Source: Immersiella caudata (taxonomy: Eukaryota; Ascomycota; Sordariomycetes; Sordariales; Lasiosphaeriaceae). From it: a stretch of DNA of 64,000 nt. The stretch spans positions 1,364,001 to 1,428,000 of the forward strand of contig JAULSU010000003.1 in assembly GCA_030512335.1 (NCBI GenBank), in the 5' to 3' direction. Position 1 is the stretch's first letter. Each line of letters begins with the position of its first letter. A program made the position numbers and the translations under genes. This document shows positions 20,860-32,000 of the stretch, piece after piece. The notes beneath the pieces were generated by a model. It saw only the letters and a program-made list of their open reading frames with translations. It was not told where the DNA came from and did not search any database.

Positions 20860-23190
20860 ATGAGCCAAGCACCGCCGCCTCCCCCGCCCCATGGGGACAA
20901 TCCCCGAACGACGGCAGGCGGTTCCGGCCTCCCCCCTGGCAAATATGATATCTTCATAATACCAGAACACTCTGCTGGCTCGGGGTTCCTTTATCTGCCT
21001 TCTTTGAAGCCGAGATGGAACAGCTTCCTCGCAGGCGTCGCTTGCACGCTTCTCACAGTCGTCATCGGCCAGACGCTCGCCCCAGCCTTTCAAGCTTGGT
21101 GGGCCACCTTCAACGGTCTTGGGACAACAACGGCTATCGTGGTGGCATTCTGCGTAGGCATTGGAGGGTGGCTGCTCGGGAGTAGTCAGAAGTCTTCTGA
21201 GACGCCAGGCAGTGGACGTTACCAGTCAGGAAGTGGATACGGCGGCGGGGGCACTGGAGGAGGGTATTACAATACTACTCCCCCAAACGGCGGGCCCAGG
21301 CCTAGCCAGGCACCACCGCCAAATCCGCCTCCCCCACCGCCTCCGCCTCAGCCGGAGACCCCGAGGACAGAGAAACCGCACCAGTCCTGGCAAGAGCAAC
21401 AACACCAACAACAGGAGCAGCCGCGGCCTCAAGCCCAGCAGCAGCCCCCTCCACCCCCCACGCCAGAACCGGAGCGCGAGCAGCCGAAGCCTCAGCCAAA
21501 ACCTCAGCCCAAACCCCAACCGCAGGCTCAACCGAGACCAGCACCCCAAGCAACTCCTCAAGCGACTCCGCCTCCCCGACCAAGCCCCACCAAGGCAGAG
21601 ACAAAAGGCGCCTGGGAGAGAGCAAGGGAGGAGACACGGCGAAGAGAAGAGGAGCGCAAGGCTAGAGAAGCAGAGCAAAAGATCAAGGAGGCCAGGGAGC
21701 GCAGGAGACAGGAGCTGCGCGAAAAGGAAGCCAGAGAAAGGGAACAGCGGGAAAAGGATTCGAGAGAGAGAGAGGCCAGAGAGAGGTTGAAGAAGGAGCA
21801 AGAAGCCCGCGAAAAAGCCCGACTCGAGCAAGAAGTGCGCGAGAAGGTTGAGAAGGAGGTCAGAGAAAAGGCGGAGCGTGAGGCGCGCGAAAAACTGGCC
21901 AAGGAGCTAAAGGAGCGCGAGCAACGAGAGGCCAGGGAACGTGAAGAGCTCCAGCGCGCCGCCAGAGAAAGGGAAGCGGAGCTGGCCCGGATGCGCGAGG
22001 AGGAGCGGCAGCGAGTGGAGGCCGAAAAACGGGAGCGCCTTCAGAGGGAAGCCCGCGAGCGCCTACAAAAGGAAGCTCGTGAGCGGGAAGCAAAGGAGGC
22101 CCAGGAACGAAAGGAAAGACTTGAGCGCCTGGAGCGGGAACGGCTCGAACGCGAGCGGCTGCGCAAGGAAGAAGAAGAGAAGAACGCGCGCAAGGGAAGT
22201 AGTTACGCCTTCTCGTCCATGGGAGAGAAGACGAGCATGTGGCCCAACGGCAAGCCCCCAGCCCCTTCCCAGGCCGCTTCCTCTCCTGGGGGACCCAAGC
22301 ACTCCCCGTCCCCTACTAAGCCAACCGCCGCGTCTGCCAGAGCCGCCGATACCGAGGAAGAGGCGTATTCCTTCCGGCCGTACGACAAGCCAAAGAAACC
22401 GACAGCCCGCAAGAAGTCCGTCTCCGACTTTTCGGAATCGTCGTGGGCGCCTTCAGCATCGACAGCGAGGACTACTCCTCCTCCGTCGATGCGCGGACCT
22501 TACACCACGGACGACCCGAATAAGATAGTGATCAGGGCGGTTTATGTGTTCCTGACCGAGTACTCCAAGACGCCCGCCACCCAGTTGGTCTCCAACGTTG
22601 GTACAGTCACAGACGGCTTGATTCTGCGCATAAATAGTGCCGGTCTCTTCGTCGACGACGATGTCCGGGGAACGGCGATGCGCGAGTGGGACATTAAGGC
22701 ATGGACCATCAAGCAAATCGAGGTATGGTGCCCCACGCACGCGTTGAGTTCTGCTTCGAATACCCCTGGTTCGGTCCCCACAAACCACCCCTTCTTCAAG
22801 AACATGCCGACCTCCGCTCGCCGAGCCGCAGAGAGGGGCGCAACCAAGGTCTTCGTGGGTGAGGAGGCCGTCGCCTATCTCGCCGAACTCGGTCGCGGAT
22901 GTCAGGATGTTTGTCGTAACGGCGTTGCTTCTGCTCCAAGATCGTCAGTTTCGGGCTCTAACAGCAACAAGTCTGGAGAGTGGACGTCCAAGAGGCTCCA
23001 CGTCCTCCGCGTAACCATTAGGGACGGCCAAGGCAAACGGTACCTCTTTATCATCGACGACGAGCAAGCCTGGAAGATCAGCAAGAGTCTCCAGAACCTC
23101 CGCGGTGGAAGCCAGGTTAGGGCCCTCGGCTTCTCCGGACTCAGCGGCCTGGAGTCACAGTCGATTATCGAAACCCTCGGGTTCAGTTGA
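20860..23190 (+). CDS. membrane-anchored protein with Pro-rich linker, long charged helix and conserved C-terminal domain
   Basis: A single open frame of 776 aa. A proline-rich start precedes two hydrophobic segments (about residues 54-72 and 88-106), suggesting a hairpin membrane anchor. Then comes a Gly-rich stretch, a Pro/Gln/Lys linker (PKPQPKPQPKPQ) and about 200 residues (roughly 245-450) almost entirely of E, R, K, A, Q and L. That block repeats REKxxRE-type patterns and looks like a single alpha-helix or coiled coil. The C-terminal 230 residues, from GPYTTDDPNKIVIRAVYVFLTEY, look globular, with WDIKAWTIKQIEVWCPTHA and RYLFIIDDEQAWKIS. I cannot name the family. The layout would suit an organelle-surface spacer or tether (inference). 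The upstream neighbour gives no clue. Confidence 0.85.
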   Translation: MSQAPPPPPPHGDNPRTTAGGSGLPPGKYDIFIIPEHSAGSGFLYLPSLKPRWNSFLAGVACTLLTVVIGQTLAPAFQAWWATFNGLGTTTAIVVAFCVGIGGWLLGSSQKSSETPGSGRYQSGSGYGGGGTGGGYYNTTPPNGGPRPSQAPPPNPPPPPPPPQPETPRTEKPHQSWQEQQHQQQEQPRPQAQQQPPPPPTPEPEREQPKPQPKPQPKPQPQAQPRPAPQATPQATPPPRPSPTKAETKGAWERAREETRRREEERKAREAEQKIKEARERRRQELREKEAREREQREKDSREREARERLKKEQEAREKARLEQEVREKVEKEVREKAEREAREKLAKELKEREQREAREREELQRAAREREAELARMREEERQRVEAEKRERLQREARERLQKEAREREAKEAQERKERLERLERERLERERLRKEEEEKNARKGSSYAFSSMGEKTSMWPNGKPPAPSQAASSPGGPKHSPSPTKPTAASARAADTEEEAYSFRPYDKPKKPTARKKSVSDFSESSWAPSASTARTTPPPSMRGPYTTDDPNKIVIRAVYVFLTEYSKTPATQLVSNVGTVTDGLILRINSAGLFVDDDVRGTAMREWDIKAWTIKQIEVWCPTHALSSASNTPGSVPTNHPFFKNMPTSARRAAERGATKVFVGEEAVAYLAELGRGCQDVCRNGVASAPRSSVSGSNSNKSGEWTSKRLHVLRVTIRDGQGKRYLFIIDDEQAWKISKSLQNLRGGSQVRALGFSGLSGLESQSIIETLGFS

Positions 23191-24051
23191 CTCGTATCTC
23201 CTCACGTTCATTGGGCCCTGTACGACATGACAGTGTACATGACCTACCTCCTCCAGGTCGCTGCTCTGGAGGCCCTTCAACAAGCCGCTGCTTTCGATTC
23301 CGGTACATATTCGGTTCCTTCTAGTTCTTGCCCGATGGCCTCGATGCCACAACTGATCCTAGCCTAACGACGTCGGCTGCATCCAGCAGTCGAGAGAAGA
23401 TGGTGTGGAGAGGGGAAGTTCGGAGAAGACGATGATTCAGATTTATATACCCCAAGGGCGAGCGAAGTTGATGGTTGGCATGTTGTTTGTGTGGGTTTTT
23501 GACGGACGCGAGGAGAGTTGCGGGGGCAAAAGGAGGATTTGTTGCGTTGGAATGATGATGGAATGCATGGAATGACGATGACGGGCGGGAGGGTGGACGG
23601 ATGAATGGGGCTGAAGACTGCATATTTCCCATTCTGTTGGTTACAATCTTGCATTGCATGGCATAGCATGGCATGATGGATATGCGGGATACATGAGATG
23701 GTTGGATACATGAAGGTGGAATACATTCTGTCCTGCTGTTGGACTGACTGTCGCTAGTCGAATGATGGAGAAATACTATCTTTAATGTTGTTGTTGGGCT
23801 GAATTGAAGTGTTCCAATTACATGTGATGTCTGCGTGCCAATGTGACATCTGAGTTGGTTGCGTCCCGGAGCATTCCTCAGACCTTGTGTCTTGGGTCGG
23901 GAATGGCTGACGGCACCGGCGTCCTGCCCACCTGGTTCTGCGGGGTTACAATGCGGTGAAGAATTTGGACCACCAATAGCGTTGTAGAATCTCCTCCGTA
24001 TGCTTCAATACCTATATACCTGTTCGCAAGAATCTAGACGAACAATCCCAG
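23191..24051. other. convergent intergenic region
   Basis: Two convergent genes end here. 23400-23760 has short ATG/GATG-rich repeats (gcatgg, tggaatg, gatgatg). No gene recognised. Confidence 0.45.
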
Positions 24052-25003
24052 TTAGGCCCTCCCCTCATCTCTTCCCAAACTCCCCCTCCTCATCCCCCCC
24101 GCCGTCCTCTCCCTCAACCCGCTCCCCCCCGACGCCGTCCTAAAAACCGACGTCGAAGAAGGCATTTCATGCATCGCCACCCCGTTCCTTTCCCCATCTC
24201 CCCTCGACATATCCCTATCCTCCAACTTCCCCCTAACCCACGGCCCCAAATTATACCACCCCCCACAAGCGAACACCCCCAACCACAGCGCCAACTCCGT
24301 CCCATAAATCACGCACCCCAACACATCCAGCTCCTTTTGGAAAAACAATGACGCCAGCGAGAAAACATCCCCCGCGGCATCAATCCCCACAAAGAGAAAG
24401 GATATCCCGCGGACAGTTCGATGTTTGTAAATGTCAAAGTAATGTCTCAGCACGCCTGCGGCGAGTAGCACAGCGGAGAGGACGGCCATGAGTGTCATGG
24501 GCCAGGTGGTGTTGTGCCGAGATTTGGCGAGGCGGAGGGAGATGATGAGGGCGGCTTGGATGGCGGACATGACGAGGGCGATGGGGGTTAGGACGAGGAG
24601 CGATTTTAGGGGGGACCATTTCTGCATGGTTGGGTTAGTCAGGGGGGTCGAGGAATGAAAAGGGGATAGGGGGATAAACTTTTTGATAGTAGTAGCATTG
24701 GATCCAGGTGATGAGGCTGAGAAAGGTGAGGAGTTGGGGTTGGATGCGAAGGGCGATGTTGAATTCAGAGACGATGTTGAAAACACCGAGGGGTACACCG
24801 GCCCAGGCCCAGAGCATCATCATGGAGGGTTGCAGGCCGGTTGCGTGGTGGCGGCGGTAGTTGACAATGATTTGCGGGATGAGTTGGATGGACCAGCAGA
24901 CCTGTCATGAGGATGAGGGTGAGACGTGGTGTCAAATGAGGGGTGAGGTTTTTCATACTGCTCCGAGGGTCCCGAGGACGTTAGCCGCCGCGGGCGTGTC
25001 CAT
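24052..25003 (-). CDS. PQ-loop repeat membrane protein
   Basis: Three exons (25003-24959, 24901-24680, 24621-24052) give 278 aa. Both introns (57 and 58 nt) keep phase 0. The first PQ-loop lies in exons 1-2: MDTPAAANVLGTLGAVCWSIQLIPQIIVNYRRH, with the Pro-Gln dipeptide and basic cytosolic end. The second is degenerate around HYFDIYKHRTVRGISFLFVGIDAAGDVFSL. About seven hydrophobic segments are predicted. The tail after about residue 225 is hydrophilic and Arg/Ser/Gly-rich. PQ-loop proteins include the vacuolar/lysosomal exporters cystinosin and Ypq1-3 as well as SWEET-related carriers. The substrate here is unknown. Codon choice flips from C-ending to G-ending in the second half of exon 3. Confidence 0.9.
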
Positions 25004-25170
25004 TGCTGAGTAAGGTAAATGGATTTCAAGACAACATCAAAACGAAGGTGTAGCGATCAAGGAATCGGAACCGTAGGCTGTAGGCTAGTCGCTGAGGTCT
25101 GAGGCATTTTTCTATGGGGCTAAACCCGAATGCAGGAAGAGCGAGAGCGAGCTTACGTAATAATCTCTTG

Positions 25171-25684
25171 TCAGAGAGCATTGTGAACAGAGCGGAGGAA
25201 AGAATTTAACCTCAAGTAAGCAGCTTCTGAGAGAGCATAGTCCTCGTCGTCCAGCCACATGACGAACCAGCTGTCCATGGCCAAGGTGTCATAAACACTC
25301 CTAGGAATCTCCTGGAGGAGGGCCTTGAGCCGTTGCCTCTGGAGTCCTAGCACCGCCGAGTTGCCTTCTTCATAACACGCTGCCTTTGTGACCTTTTGTC
25401 GAACCGTCCTCGTTTTGACTGACAGTCGTTGCGACGCATTCCATGTCTTGCACAAAGGCACAGATCCGGCTCACGGCATTAGCGTAGTAAGCCTGAAGAT
25501 CATTGAGCCTGGCATAACCGTTGAATGCATCAGTCTCAACTAAGAAGTAAGTCCAGCCGCACACAAGTTGAATGCTGAGACGCTTGACCCACCCTTCTGC
25601 CAAAACAGCTGCGCAGCTGGATATCTTGCTCACCGAATTATTCGGGTTGAATTTCCGCGTGCAATTGATGCATATCGGAGACAT
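25171..25684 (-). other. possible small gene or gene fragment, unrecognised
   Basis: Two overlapping minus-strand frames look partly coding. 25684-25370 begins MSPICINCTRKFNPNNSVSK with a CxxC pair. 25461-25171 ends in LKALLQEIPRSVYDTLAMDSWFVMWLDDEDYALSEA. They could be one gene joined by an intron or broken by a frameshift near 25400, but I found no convincing splice pair. The reading starts 39 nt past the F-box-like gene on the same strand. Confidence 0.3.
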
Positions 25685-25723
25685 CCACGTGGGCGTCAGA
25701 CGACGACAGTGGCCGTCACGACT

Positions 25724-26564
25724 CTAGTCCAAAACACCACGGGGGAAACCGGGTAGAAAGCCAGCAAGCTTATACCACCTTTGACAGGCACCGCAAAAGG
25801 CAGTATACAGCAAGCATGGCATGTGAGTCCTGTCTTGGCGCTCGCTCTCAATGAGTAGAAGGGGACGGCTGAGAAGGGCGAGACCCGTCTCGGGCGTGTG
25901 CTCATGTAGGAAGTCGCCGAGGCCGGGGAAGTGGCGCTCTAGGGCGTCTGTAAACGGCACCTCTCTGCTTTTGAAGACTGCTGTCTGCAAGGAGCTCCGA
26001 GCTAGCTTGCATTCGATGCAGGTTCGCTTGTATCTCTCGGTCCCGCTGATCCGGAGCTCAGCCAACAAGGCCTGGTTCTCAAAGGCGTCAGTCAGTCTGT
26101 AGCCGGCGTTGCAATAGAAGTGGTAACCCTCTCGCTCCATATTCAGCGACTGCCGCTCTTGCGCGGCGCGTTTTCGCTCGCGTTTCTGTCGCTCCCCACG
26201 GTTGAAAGACTGCCAATCGGTTTCCTCTAGTCTAGCGGCTTCCCTGCTTCCAGGGAGAGGTTTGCGCATGCGCAGGCTCAGAATTGAACCGTTATCGAAA
26301 CACATGTGGTTGCGGAGCTTCATACAGCTGAGGCAAGCGTGCTTGTTGGCACGCCACTCAGGGCTCTCCTGCGTACACGGAGGTGTCAGAGAGTTGTCGA
26401 CGGTTCGGAAGATTGGTGATTCCACCTACCTCGGGTAGCAGCTCAAGAGCTAAGAGTCGTCGGACGAAATTTTCTCGGCTAGGTTGGATCAACGTTCGAA
26501 ACCATCTTGACGACTGCGAAAGGCTGATCAGCGAGGTGCTTGCTGTTTTTGCGGATGGGAACAT
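25724..26564 (-). CDS. F-box-like Cys-rich fungal protein
   Basis: Exons 26564-26430 and 26368-25724 give about 259 aa. The 61-nt intron has donor GTAGGT, branch TCTGAC and acceptor GCAG. The N-terminus (ASTSLISLSQSSRWFRTLIQPSRENFVRRLLALELLPE) resembles the second half of an F-box, where LxxLSxxSRxFR is typical. The usual LPxEIxLxI start is not visible, so the true start may be upstream or lost. The body has CxxC pairs (HACLSCMKLRNHMCF, KRTCIECKL, FCGACQRW), as in F-box-linked proteins of Sordariomycetes. A basic segment (RQKRERKRAAQERQ) lies in the middle. The function is inferred only from this resemblance. Confidence 0.6.
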
Positions 26565-27270
26565 TCGACCGTTGGTGTCGTGCAGCGGTCCTGAACAATG
26601 CCCTAGTTGATGGCACGATAAAAGCGAAGTCTACAAGGCCTTCACGCCTGGAGCATGTAGGTAGGTATGTTTCTCAACCGAACAAAGACCAATCGACAGC
26701 AAAGATGCTCGCAAAGGCTCAAAATGCTACAAGCCCTTTGTAGTGAGGTGACGGCAGGGCGAAGCAGATGCTGGCTTCTCCACGACCATTTCGCGCCAGC
26801 TCAAGGGCTCCTTCCCTTGTCGCACCTGACAACCTGTGACACTGCTTTCCGCAAAAATCGACTTGGCAAATGGCAGCGCGGCAAGCTTGAAAGTAGCAAG
26901 ACGTCAGCCATCTTAACACCCCCGACGCAACGCATTTCTTGGTAATTTGGGTAAATTTCACAAGCAAACAAGCACTTTTCAGTGCAGAGCTAACACCAGA
27001 CTTTACGAAACCAAACCCGGTTCCTCCCGACTTCGGTGTGGTACAATCGTTTTCTTTTCGGCCCACCGTACAAGCATACCATTTTCCACTTTACCCCCCG
27101 TGACTCGCTAGTCCAGCCGATGGTTCGCCTCTTCCATCCGACCCCCTAAGCTTCCTTCCAGTTACTCGCACAACCACCTTCACCAACACACAATAGCACC
27201 TCACAGACCTCAATCTCGATACAGCCTCCGCCCCAACACTTGTTTCAATCCAGCAAACTTGGTAAGGCAG
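26565..27270. other. intergenic, no gene recognised
   Basis: Nothing recognisable; it separates the F-box-like gene from the helicase remnant. Confidence 0.4.
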
Positions 27271-27904
27271 CTAGAACCGAGCCTTGGATCCCCGCCAGGC
27301 GTCCTCCTCTTCAAGCCTGGTATGCACGCGGTAAAGCATATAAGCGTCTGAGCTTTGCTCGCCTCTGTCCCATGTGTTGGACATCCCGCGGTTTAGGATG
27401 ATAATCTCGCCAAGTAATGCCTCTGGTGAGGGCAACGCGCAGTCTTCGTGGGTCAGTTTTGAAGCCGGGTTCTGACGTCTGTCCCATGTACTGAACATGC
27501 CACGGTAGGATGACAATCTCGCCGATGATTCCTCTAGTGAGGGCAACGAGAAGTCTCCGTGGGTCGGTTGTGAAGCCAGGTTCTGGCGTTTGTGTCAAGT
27601 CAACGATGGATATGTTGCGCTCGTGTCCTTGCGCTCCATCCAGAGTGCAGCTTTGGGATATCCGACGTCCGCGCGAGTCGCTCGGGTCGGCCGCCCTATG
27701 GTTAGACGGGTCTTGGTGGTGTCCAAACTCCCACAGGGCGAGCCGCCCGTTCGGCCGCGTCTGGTTGCTGCGTTCTCTGTCACGGTTGCGCCGAAGGTTC
27801 CGTCGCGGCCGGTGCGGCATTAGCTTCGGTAGTAGTATTTTGTAGGTGTTGATGTCTTCGGAGATGGGGGCATCTGGTAACAGTGGTGGGGAAGTAGTGT
27901 ACAT
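27271..27904 (-). pseudogene. remnant of Upf1-like SF1 helicase C-terminus with internal tandem duplication
   Basis: The frame starting at 27904 contains DGAQGHERNISIVDLTQT, which matches helicase motif V (DGxQGxExxxxI). It is followed by PGFTTDPRRLLVALTRG, matching motif VI (RLxVALTRA) of Upf1/NAM7-type helicases. A second copy, SEPGFKTDPRRLRVALTRG, follows about 114 nt later. In a shifted frame the expected continuation LLGEIIILNRGMSNTWDRG appears and ends in YMLYRVHTRLEEEDAWRG. No motifs I-IV are found upstream. The piece is truncated, duplicated and frameshifted, so it is a relic of an accessory helicase gene. Confidence 0.7.
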
Positions 27905-29083
27905 ATAACGGAAGAATACTCTGACCTTCGAGGCTTTTAGGGGTTGTTTCGTTGGCCGTCAAGAGAGCTCAAGCGAGATAAACCTTTGGCTCTGGCCATT
28001 TCGGCGTCCGTGGGGTGGACCAACGCCCTAGAGGCGAGGGGGCACCCCTAAGGTGGGATTCTCTCCGCAGGAGGACGACCAGACTAGAGCGGGCCTCCTC
28101 GCTTGCCTCATCGAGAGTGGCTCATCGGTATTCCATGGTTTTCGATTCGTCAACGGCGGGAGCTCTGGTAATTAGTGCGGTTGCGAGAAACAGTGTTGTT
28201 GGGGCACTGCTGTAAGAATAGTGCGTAGGTCCCAATCCGCTCGCTGGCGATCGGTGGCTAGGTTGGTTTCATGAGGTCGTCGAGCTTCTCCGCGCGGGTA
28301 TGAAACCAGCTTGTCTTGCTGCCGTTGTATGTAGGTGGTATGTAGCCAGACCTGCATCGTCTTGCAACTCATTGGCCGCTCCATAGGGGACTTGCAACAT
28401 GTTTGACAGACTCGCAGTTGAAATCGCACGCTGAAAAGAGCTCCTGGTGAGTCTCAAATTGAGTTGCTGCGAGGTGGTACGATGGAGAGAAGTTAGGCCT
28501 CCGGCACAAAGCCTTTGCTGAATCTTCCCGGTGGCGATGGTGGGCGGGCTATGATGGAATGGGGAACATATCTAGATGGATAGAATGGCTAATGTTGGAG
28601 GGCAGGATCAGTCTTGCGACCCTCATATAGATTATAACCCTCAGGCTATGCCATTGGAAAATCCAGAAACCCCGTCTCGCTTGCAGACAAGCAAACCCGC
28701 CGAGCCCAACAAGCATGATATCGAAATTACCAAGCATTTCCTTGATTCCGTGTGCCATCGCAATCCAAGCTCACGGGCAACCGCACACAGGAGCATCCAC
28801 ACTCAGGGGCAACCAAACACAGAGCCAAACCAAGCACCTAATGGGCACAATCAATCTGGCCATGCACTCTTATTTGCCGCTACTACGAGCAACATCTAAC
28901 GCAAGATCTCACCAATCTCATCACAAAGCGTCGAGAAATAGACAAACCATTTACCGCGCCATCACGCCGCGTTCTTACCTAGCCTCTGAACCTATGCCAA
29001 CCAGCATACACAAACAACAAACTATTAGATGGTCGTGACATGCAGAAACTTGAAACATGCATGCGCGCTCAACGAGACACTCC
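27905..29083. other. intergenic, no gene recognised
   Basis: About 1.2 kb between the helicase relic and the CPS1 3' end. Short frames only; no domain seen. Confidence 0.4.
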
Positions 29084-32000
29084 TCATTCTATCCTCTTCC
29101 CCAACGTCCCCGCAAGGTTCATCGTCGTTGTGCTTAGATCCCAGTCGTCAAAGGACTCTCTCCCATCCACTCCCGGAAGCCGTATTTGCGGTGGCGGGTT
29201 TTGTTGTAGCTGCTGAGGTTGCTGCAGCTGTCCGCCAAACCCAGACCCAGACGCCGATGTGCCCGGAGGGCTCAGCGGCTTGCGTCCCACTGGAGGCGGC
29301 TGCGGCCCCATGGCTTCCACATCGTCGCCAAAGCGGTCAAAGTCAGGCAGTTCGTACCCATGTGGTATTGCTGCAACGCTCACTCTGTTGCTGTTGAACT
29401 GCGTGTTTTTTGTTGGCGTTTGATCATTGTCAGCGATATCCCTCTGCCTCTCGTCGGCTGGCATTTCTACCAGACCGAGTGGCGCGGGCGAGTCTCGGAA
29501 GCTGAGGTTCTCCATGGCGTATTGCTGTTGCTGAAGCTCGTGTTCGAGGATATGTGGCGCTGGCTCGACGTTTCGCAGGCTGCTCCCACCACCGACCACT
29601 GGGTAGCCTTGTCCTCCGCTTCGGAAGCTCCCCATGCTATCGCGATGAACGTCGCCCGAGTACGTGTTGGACACGCCACCCATCATATTGATCGGGCTCG
29701 GCTCGCCACCAGACGTCCCGGGCGGACCAAAAATGCTGCCGTCCATGTCCTTGATCGCGAACTGGGCCATTGTGCGCATCTTGCGACTCACCCAGCCGGC
29801 AAGGATCTTACCACGCTGCTTCTCGTTGAGCCGGCTCCGTGGAAAGTCGCCCTTGTTGACGAAGGCCACAATATCTACAATGATTTGGTGTTCATTGAGG
29901 ATTGCGTTGACAATAACGGGGACAATGGATGCGAGATACGCCTTGCGGGCCACCTCAACGAGAACGACCACGAGGCCACCGGCTTGGAAGACGGCACTGC
30001 AGACTTGTTAGACAGATGAGACAAGTAAAAGGAGGACAACTTACCAGCCGCTGGGAACAATGTTTCGGTGACAGCGCTCGACCGAGTTCTCAATGTCCAT
30101 TGGGAAGTGACTCAGACCGTTAATCTCAAATGTTTCACCAATGCTACCCAGCACAAACAGCACTTGCATATCAACCTGCGCGCCGCCAGGACCAATTGGC
30201 CTGCTAACGCTGTGGAGGAAGCCGAGGTCGCCGGTGCGGACGTAGCGGATGCTGGGATCTTCAATCGTTCGCCCGTCGAACCGTTCAGCATCGAAGGCGT
30301 CCTTGGAACCATAAAACGATTTGACGCAGGCCTCGGAGTCGACCCAGATCTCGCCGTACTCGCCATCGCTGCACAACCTGCGGCTCTCGGGGTTGACAAT
30401 GGCAATCTGCGTAGAGACCGGCACCATGCCCGAGTCTTGAATCAGCAAGGCCTTCGGATCCCGTTCTGGGTCTGCTGGGTAGACGAGACCTCGGCGGAGG
30501 GCCTTGGCGTCGAGCCACAACTCAATAGGCTCGATGCACATGTACGACCGCGATGCAATCATCGGGTTCAGCACGTGTGAGTACACGGTGTTGATGGCGG
30601 TCCTGTCGAGACCGGCGGCGGCAAAGTGAAGACGGACCTTTTGGAAGACATCTACGCGAGGGCGTGAGTCCGCCGAGATCATCATGTTCTTCAGCTCGTG
30701 AAGCGTGAAGCCCTTCCCTGGGACCATGTTCATGGCATGGTCGAGCATTTGAGGGGTTGCGTAGGTGTCCTTGATCTTGTATCTTGACAATATCACAAAT
30801 AGGGAAGCGGGATTTTGCGCAAACTCAACAGGCGACAGCAGATATGTTGGCGTTCCGATATAGATGCCCATCAAGCAAGTGTGGATGAAGCCCAGACCGG
30901 TAGTGCTCCGCACGCACCCTAGAACTGGCCGCGAGCTGGTCATCTGGCAGGTTTCTTTCTGCACCTTGCACATACCAAGAATGGTATCGTGGCCAAGCTG
31001 AACCGCCAGCCGCCGTTGGTCGGGCGTCCAGTATGTCCAAATGATGGCGGGGTACCCAGGCTGAGACCAGGCCGGATCCATTGTGAACCCCAGATCCCGC
31101 AGGCCGTTATTCTGCTTGGGAGGCTTGCTGGTGTTCCAGAAATTGGGGATCGAGACCTTGAGGACCTGCGCGGATTGCTTGAGGTGCTGAGCAATGGGTT
31201 TCATCTTGAGCAAGTGGTCAACATCCTGGTTGACAAGAACGGCCCGCACTCCGTAGTCGGACAGGAGATGGAGGAAGGCCGGGACATCCTCTGACAGGCG
31301 ATTCTGATCCATCGGAGCAACAGGAATGATGACTGCGCCCAGGTTGATGCAGGCGTGGACGGCGTAGATGAAGTCTTCCGAGTGCGTGTACATGAGCACG
31401 ACGTGATCTCGCGGCCGTATCTTGACCTTGTTCTTGAGATACATAGCCACTGCCGCGATCTTGGTGTCAAACTTCTTCCATGTGATGCCCTTGCCCTCCT
31501 TGCCGCGGCCATCGATGGTGCAGACTGCCAGTTCTTCAGGTTGACGGATCACGCGCCACTGGATGATGTCTGTAATGCTCGAGAAACTGTTCAGCGGGGT
31601 TGATGTCCTATCATCGATGACCACCTCCCTGCGATCGATGCCCGAGTATTGCTTGTCGGCTGGCGAAAGGATTTCAGCTCGCGAGGCGGACGCCATTGGG
31701 GACCAGATACCGCCAATTGGGTCAACACCGATGGGCAGGTTGAGAACCGCATGCTCGACAGCAAACTTGACGTGGACGCAGGGAAGATTGCCCAGGTCAA
31801 ACTCCCTCCTGCACAGCATGTTGCCGATTTCCCGACGCCCGTTTTTCTGTACCCTGGGGAGCGAGTTCGGGGCTGTGATCAAGACGCAGTAGACACGGAG
31901 GTGATGGTCCTGCATCAGAACATCCATGCATCTCTCGGCCAGTGAATCCAACAACGCCGTGTTGAGCTGCTGGGGTGGACCTCCGTTGGTAGTAGGGGCG

